64,000 nt of DNA, taken from assembly GCF_023898315.1 (NCBI RefSeq), contig NC_064616.1, forward strand, positions 643,184,974 through 643,248,973, written 5' to 3'. Positions 58,957 to 64,000 of the stretch are shown here, in pieces (position 1 is the stretch's first letter; the number at the start of each line of letters is the position of its first letter). Both the position numbers and the translations under genes were made by a program. The notes beneath the pieces are model-generated. The model had not been told where the DNA came from. It saw only the letters and a list, made by a program, of their open reading frames with translations, and made no database searches. Origin of the DNA: Schistocerca nitens. Its lineage: Eukaryota; Arthropoda; Insecta; Orthoptera; Acrididae.

Positions 58957-60012
58957 GAAGTTCCATGCGGCTTTTCGCGGATGATGCTGTAGTATACAGA
59001 GAAGTTGCAGCATTAGAAAATTGTAGCGAAATGCAGGAAGATCTGCAGCGGATAGGCACTTGGTGCAGGGAGTGGCAACTGTCCCTTAACATAGACAAAT
59101 GTAATGTATTGCGAATACATAGAAAGAAGGATCCTTTATTGTATGATTATATGATAGCGGAACAAACACTGGTAGCAGTTACGTCTGTAAAATATCTGGG
59201 AGTATGCGTGCGGAACGATTTGAAGTGGAATGATCATAAATGGTTCAAATGGCTCTGAGCACTATGGGACTCAACTGCTGAGGTTATTAGTCCCCTAGAA
59301 CTTAGAAATAGTCAAACCTAACCAACCTAAGGACATCACAAACATCCATGCCCGAGGCAGGATTCGAACCTGCGACCGTAGCGGTCTTGCGGTTCCAGAC
59401 TGCAGCGCCTTTAACCGCACGGCCACTTCGGCCGGCTGGAATGATCATATAAAATTAATTGTTGGTAAGGCGGGTACCAGGTTGAGATTCATTGGGAGAG
59501 TGCTTAGAAAATGTAGTCCATCAACAAAGGAGGTTGCTTACAAAACACTCGTTCGACCTATACTTGAGTATTGCTCATCAGTGTGGGATCCGTACCAGAT
59601 CGGGTTGACGGAGGAGATAGTGAAGATCCAAAGAAGAGCGGCGCGTTTCGTCACAGGGTTATTTGGTAACCGTGATAGCGTTACGGAGATGTTTAATAAA
59701 CTCAAGTGGCAGACTCTGCAAGAGAGGCGCTCTGCATCGCGGTGTAGCTTGCTCGCGAGGTTTCGAGAGGGTGCGTTTCTGGATGAGGTATCGAATATAT
59801 TGCTTCCCCCTACTTATACCTCCCGATGAGATCACGAATGTAAAATTAGAGAGATTAGAGCGCGCACGGAGGCTTTCAGACAGTCGTTCTTACCGCGAAC
59901 CATACGCGACTGGAACAGGAAATGGAGGTAATGACAGTGGCACGTAAAGTGCCCTCCGCCACACACCGCTGGGTGGCTTGCGGAGTATAAATGTAGATGT
60001 AGATGTAGATAT
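58957..60012 (+). mobile_element. LINE family A, sense copy nested in the antisense copy (copy A3)
   Basis: 5'-truncated just before SSMRLFADDAVVYREVAALE, so the catalytic FADD box is present. It continues with WCREWQLSLNIDKCNVLRIH, SVKYLGVCVRNDLKWNDH, [SINE], MRFIGRVLRKCSPSTKEVAY, RPILEYCSSVWDPYQIGLTE and ILLPPTYTSR, with a stop after it and then the CCCTCCGCCACACACCGC 3' UTR and a GTAGAT repeat tail. The 5' junction at about 58957 and 3' junction at 60012 fall inside the same block of the host LINE. Apart from the SINE and the late stop the frame is well preserved, so it is younger than the host copy. Confidence 0.88.
59239..59436 (-). mobile_element. SINE family 1 inside LINE copy A3
   Basis: A perfect 13-bp target duplication TGGAATGATCATA (59226-59238, 59437-59449) that also restores the LINE reading frame when one copy and the SINE are removed. 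The sequence is close to the copy at 55-247, including the CTTTAACCGCACGGCCACTT head variant, so these two may be of one subfamily. Confidence 0.95.
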
Positions 60013-61624
60013 TAGGCCGTAATTATGCGGGTCCATTCTTTTACTTTCTTATAAACAGGAGTCAATTGCGCTTTTTCCCAGTTGCTTGAGACTTTGCCCT
60101 GGAGGACATATTCGTGAGAAATGCAAGCTAAGTAAGGCACAATGGCACAGAGTACTCTCTATAAAACAGAATTGTGATTCCATCTGGACCGGTCAACTTA
60201 CTTCTTTTCAACTCTTTCAGTTGCCCCTCTACGCCACGTATGCCTATTTCTGTGTCCTCCATTCGGGAGTCTGTATGTTGTAAGTTCCTTCTGCGTGAAT
60301 GATTTCTTAAACGAGAAATTTAAAACTTAAGCTTTCCTTTTTGGTCCTTCTTTGCCACTCCAGACTAGTCGATGAGTGACTGAATGGAAGCCTTCGACCC
60401 GCTATGTGATCTTACATACGACCGGATCTTTCTCGGGTTCTCGGTGGAAGTTGTATGGTTCGCGCATTGATCTTCTTTCGGATGAACGAATGTCTACTAA
60501 CTTTTATGCCTGTTAACATTTGGGTGATCTGTTTTGAACCGAGAGTGCAACAGTCTCTGTTTACTCAGCATTTTCCGAGTTCGATTTCGATTATTAAACC
60601 ACCAGGGGTGAGGGTCCTCTCCATCGTTAATCCACTTACTTGGCACATACGTCTCCAGAGCGCAATTTGCAATTAGTTTCACATTTCACCATAATTCCAT
60701 TACGTGCTTCACATTGGAGCTAACTAATGTCCACTCACTATCTAACTGGGACGTAAACAATTGGTTCCCCGCCCCCTCCCCCTTTTGTAGCATAAACTCT
60801 CACGTTGCCTTTTTGACGGATTTATTAACTTTAGTAACCATCGTCGCTATGATATCGTTACCACTAATCCCTGTCTCTATACTGACAACCAGGCCTGGTT
60901 GTAGCTACAAGAACTTAAATACTTCTGCTGCGTGTGGGTTGTCTAACTAGTTGATCAAAGCAGTTTTCGGAAAACGCTTTCAAAAATACTTCACAAAACT
61001 GTCCTTCCGTACCACCTACAGTAAATCCACAGACACCTCAGCCAATACTTGGTAAGTTAAAGCCGCCACCAACTAATGCTGCATGATCTGAATATTTCTG
61101 TGATACTGAGAGTAGACTTCCCTTGAATGATTCTGAAACTGTTACGGCGGAATCAGGTGGCCGGATAAAATTCGATAATTAACTTGAGTACACCTAGGCC
61201 TGCTACTCGTGTGGAAATAAATTCACAATCGGACTCAATTTTGACCTCGACAGACGCTATATTTTCGTCTCCTGCAATGAACACTGTCTCTCTTATAGCG
61301 TCTAATCCGTCTTTTCGACATACGTTCCATGCCTCACTAAATATTTCGGAGCTTACCATTTCGGGGTTCAGCCAGCTCCCGGTTTCAAGAATAATTTGAG
61401 AGCGCCAGCTTTGCTGGAGGAACGTACGTTGAGAAACTTTAGGGTCCACGCCTGACCTCTCCAGGGGAGTCCTACTACTCCCAACACCATAACATACGTC
61501 CTGAAATCTGCAGCCATGACTGTCACAGAATCGACGCAGCCTGTGGTTGAGACCTCCCACTCGGCTCCAAACCAAAGGACCCAGACTGACAAGTAGACAT
61601 GTATAATAAAGATGTACAATGTTA

Positions 61625-64000
61625 ATAACGTTTGTTTTATTTAAAAAAGTTTTGAGGTTTCACATAAAAAATTCGGAGACAGTAATTTATAGAACGCCCT
61701 CTTAGAGAATGATTCGTGCTGGATCTGAAAGCCGTATGTATGTTGAATGTTGTATGCTGAAACAGTGTGTAACTGAATTTCTCGCTAACCATCTGAGAAC
61801 TGTCTGACTTCCAAATTCCGATTACTGATTCTCATCTAGGATCAGCTTAGTTAACTAGTTTTTAACATGGACTTACTTATGCAAATTACTTTTTAGGCAT
61901 GTGATTTTGATTAATCTGAACTGTATCTGACTGTCTGTAAATCAGATTCCATAAAAATATGATTCAGAAGACTACTCAGAATGACTAATTTTTACGTAAT
62001 TTAAATGTGCTCTACTACAAGAAATGCATCTGTTGAATTTACATGAAATTTCACTAATTGAAAACTGTTCGTAAGATGCTGTCAAAATATCCATTTAGGT
62101 CCTACAACAAATTCTTACCTTTCAACGAATAACTTGACTCTGCTCTCGCTGCATTGCAACAGTGATGAGCTGAAGTAAATCACTGTGCGGCAGTTTGCCT
62201 TCTTATTCTTATTTCTTTCAAACTGCTGTCTTGACAAATTAGTTTTTGATTGTCTTTTGAAAATTTTTAATTACTGTTTACACGAAAGTGCAAGACAGGA
62301 CAATTCAGATTTTACCAAACACATTTTTCTTTGAACAGTTCCGTATATTTTGTGATATATTTATAAATGGCAAAAAGAAGTACTTTCAAATATTATTCAG
62401 TCCTTTTGATGATATAAAAGTAAACTCAAACTAATACGAACAATCACCACTGTCTTCCTCCACATTGTCATACACTATAATTTCTGCTTCTGCAAAATAT
62501 TTCTGTTATATAATTTGTTTTCTTGTATTCCTAATGCTATACTATGTAACTAATCTAAACGGCGGAAGGCTAACTAGAATACTAAATGCGTGACTGATAG
62601 TTCTCCCTGAATGCCAACACGTAGATATTATTTGATACAGTGCAATCTTTGCACAGCAATAATTACTGAACTCACGTTTGCAGCTAACAAACTCAAAATA
62701 TATAACGTTTTCCTGAAGTGCTCTCTCTTTATGCAATCATCTTAAAGAATCATCCTTCATCCTCAGGTCACACATCATGGAACATCTCAAATAGAAATCT
62801 CTGTGCGGCACATTCGCCATCCAAGCTGCTCATTCTGCCGTAATACCACTCTCTCTCTCTCTCTCTCCACGACTTAACAACTGTTACCGCCCAAGACTGC
62901 GACTTGACTCCATTCTTAACTACTTGCATACTCGCGCCCTACTCAATAATGCAACCTCTGGAAACCAGAGACTGTGTATCGTTATGTGTCAACACGCAAA
63001 GACGTTTAAAGTGGCAATAATTCGAGTAAGCAGATAATTTTCATTGTATTTGCATTCAAAGATGCACGAATGGCATTTTTCACATTACGTTGCATTGTCA
63101 AAGGTCAAACAAATGTAAATTGCCTGAAAAAAGTCTCCACACCAGTCGACAATCGAACTGCAATTTTTTCTTTCGTATTTTGATATTCGTACTCTAACAC
63201 ACGAATCTTTATAAAAAAGAACTGTATAATGTTTTCCTAGCATCTCTAAGAAGCAATCCATGCTATCCTTCTCATTTAGTGGATACATTTCTAAGCTGGC
63301 CTTAGATTATGTAACCTAGAATTTTGCTGAACACGCTTCTATGGTGACGCTCTGACTGCCGTGTAAATTCAGCGAATCAATATACACACTGCTTGATATT
63401 TTTGACAACAACTCTTGCGAGGCTGATATCGTGGTCAGATTTCATACAGAGGCAAGCTGATTTAGGCGAAGTTCCATTTATAAACTATTAATATTATATA
63501 AACAGTAGTTTTGCCTACAAAGCACTAGTATAAAATATAGGAATTCTGCCGTGCTTAATTAAACAGAGAAGTCACTTTAAGATACTTTTCTTGGACAGCA
63601 TAGTGTGCCATGAAATGTTCTCTTGGGTGCCAGAAGTTCCGAGCGTCCATTGAAAAAGGAGAGAAGAAATAATTCAGCGCGTCGACCACGCTGAGATCAT
63701 CCAAGACCAATTGTAGAAGTATGGGAGAAGAACTGCCATTAATCTCTTCTAGGAATCATCCTCGCACCCAAGGAAGTCAGGGATAACATAAACTGGGACC
63801 ACTGGGCGGCGATTTGAATCCTGCTATTACTAAATGCCAGTCCAGCGACTTATCCACTGCACCAAGATACTCTATATAAAAATAATTGCGAAATAAGTAT
63901 GGTAATCAATACCCCATTACTGTAGCTTACATCTGGATGTTGGTCGTGGGTTATTAAAGAGTGCACAAACTATTCGAAATCGGTAGGAACCGAAATTTAC
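61625..64000. other. No recognised feature, apart from a (CT)n tract
   Basis: AT-rich. A short (CT)n tract occupies 62849-62867. GGCGATTTGAATCCTGC near 63807, followed by CAGTCCAGCGACTTATCCAC, looks like an isolated tRNA-like remnant. No coding motif was recognised. Confidence 0.55.

Larger units (their letters stand above)
58540..61610 (-). mobile_element. LINE family A, antisense host copy split by a sense copy (copy A2)
   Basis: From 61610 down the minus strand: endonuclease region (ETGSWLNPEMVSSEIFSEAW, VCRKDG, VAGLGVLKLIIEFYPA; 61575-61153), linker (YVPSKWINDGEDPHPWWFNN; 60682-60497), then the start of the reverse transcriptase (AQLTPVYKKVKEWTRII-like, near 60070-60015). After the inserted copy it resumes at about 58956: RNLEYVLTPNTLNFLETEKL, HHRFRKHRSCETQIALFSLD, FQKAFDTMPHCRLLTELRAF (first catalytic D), and a GVPQG/PLLF-like end near 58540. 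The FADD box and everything 3' of it are lost. Frameshifts and stops occur throughout. Confidence 0.8.

Noticed and set aside
58540..60012. Twin-priming inversion: antisense RT segment directly followed by the sense 3' part of the same LINE family
   Set aside because: The layout at first fitted a 5' inversion made during one insertion. But the antisense LINE continues beyond the sense copy (60013-61610: RT start, linker, endonuclease) in the right order, so a nested insertion explains both halves better.

Overview
The window looks like transposon-dense intergenic DNA from an insect with a large, repeat-rich genome. A grasshopper/locust-type (orthopteran) source is my best guess, because I recognise from memory the combination of SINE and LINE families seen here; no database search was made. 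I found no convincing host protein-coding gene, rRNA or functional tRNA. Almost every long reading frame is a transposable-element (TE) protein or a fragment of one.

Layout. 0-8.3 kb is a stack of nested elements: a LINE 3' end, a Tc1-like element sitting in a decayed LINE, and a second, longer antisense LINE broken up by a SINE, an intact Tc1-like transposon (transposase 5179-6201) and a mariner-type remnant. 8.34-30.37 kb is the dominant structure: a giant inverted repeat with arms of about 9.6 kb (8338-19059 and 20776-30374) around a 1.7 kb spacer. The arms are well over 99% identical by eye. They hold almost no coding sequence; they are full of degenerate tRNA-like modules, two SINEs and a (TG)n(GA)n tract. 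The left arm alone carries a 1.1 kb R1-type LINE with a clear target-site duplication, and the right arm preserves the matching empty site.

31-36 kb holds a piggyBac relic, a Tc1 relic, several SINE families and an unexplained GC-rich stretch. 37-42 kb holds an internally deleted LINE framed by about 200 bp inverted sequences, more SINEs and a Tc1 relic. 43-47 kb is mostly unassigned. 47.7-52 kb is a decayed Gypsy-type LTR retrotransposon with both LTRs. 52.4-54.5 kb is a LINE carrying a perfect 61-bp-arm hairpin insertion. 54.9-57.1 kb holds Tc1, mariner, LINE and SINE fragments. 58.5-61.6 kb is a three-level nest: an antisense LINE, a sense LINE of the same family, and a SINE. 61.6-64 kb shows nothing I can assign.

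How the parts relate. The recurring tRNA-derived SINE (at least ten copies) and two LINE families (A, with a 3' GTAGAT-repeat tail; B, ending in a TTG/CAA-rich tail) are probably the recent movers, judged by clear target duplications. Only the Tc1-like element at 4935-6356 still has an uninterrupted transposase, recognisable terminal inverted repeats and TA flanks. The two most informative items are the near-identical giant inverted repeat and the one-arm-only LINE insertion that dates it relatively.
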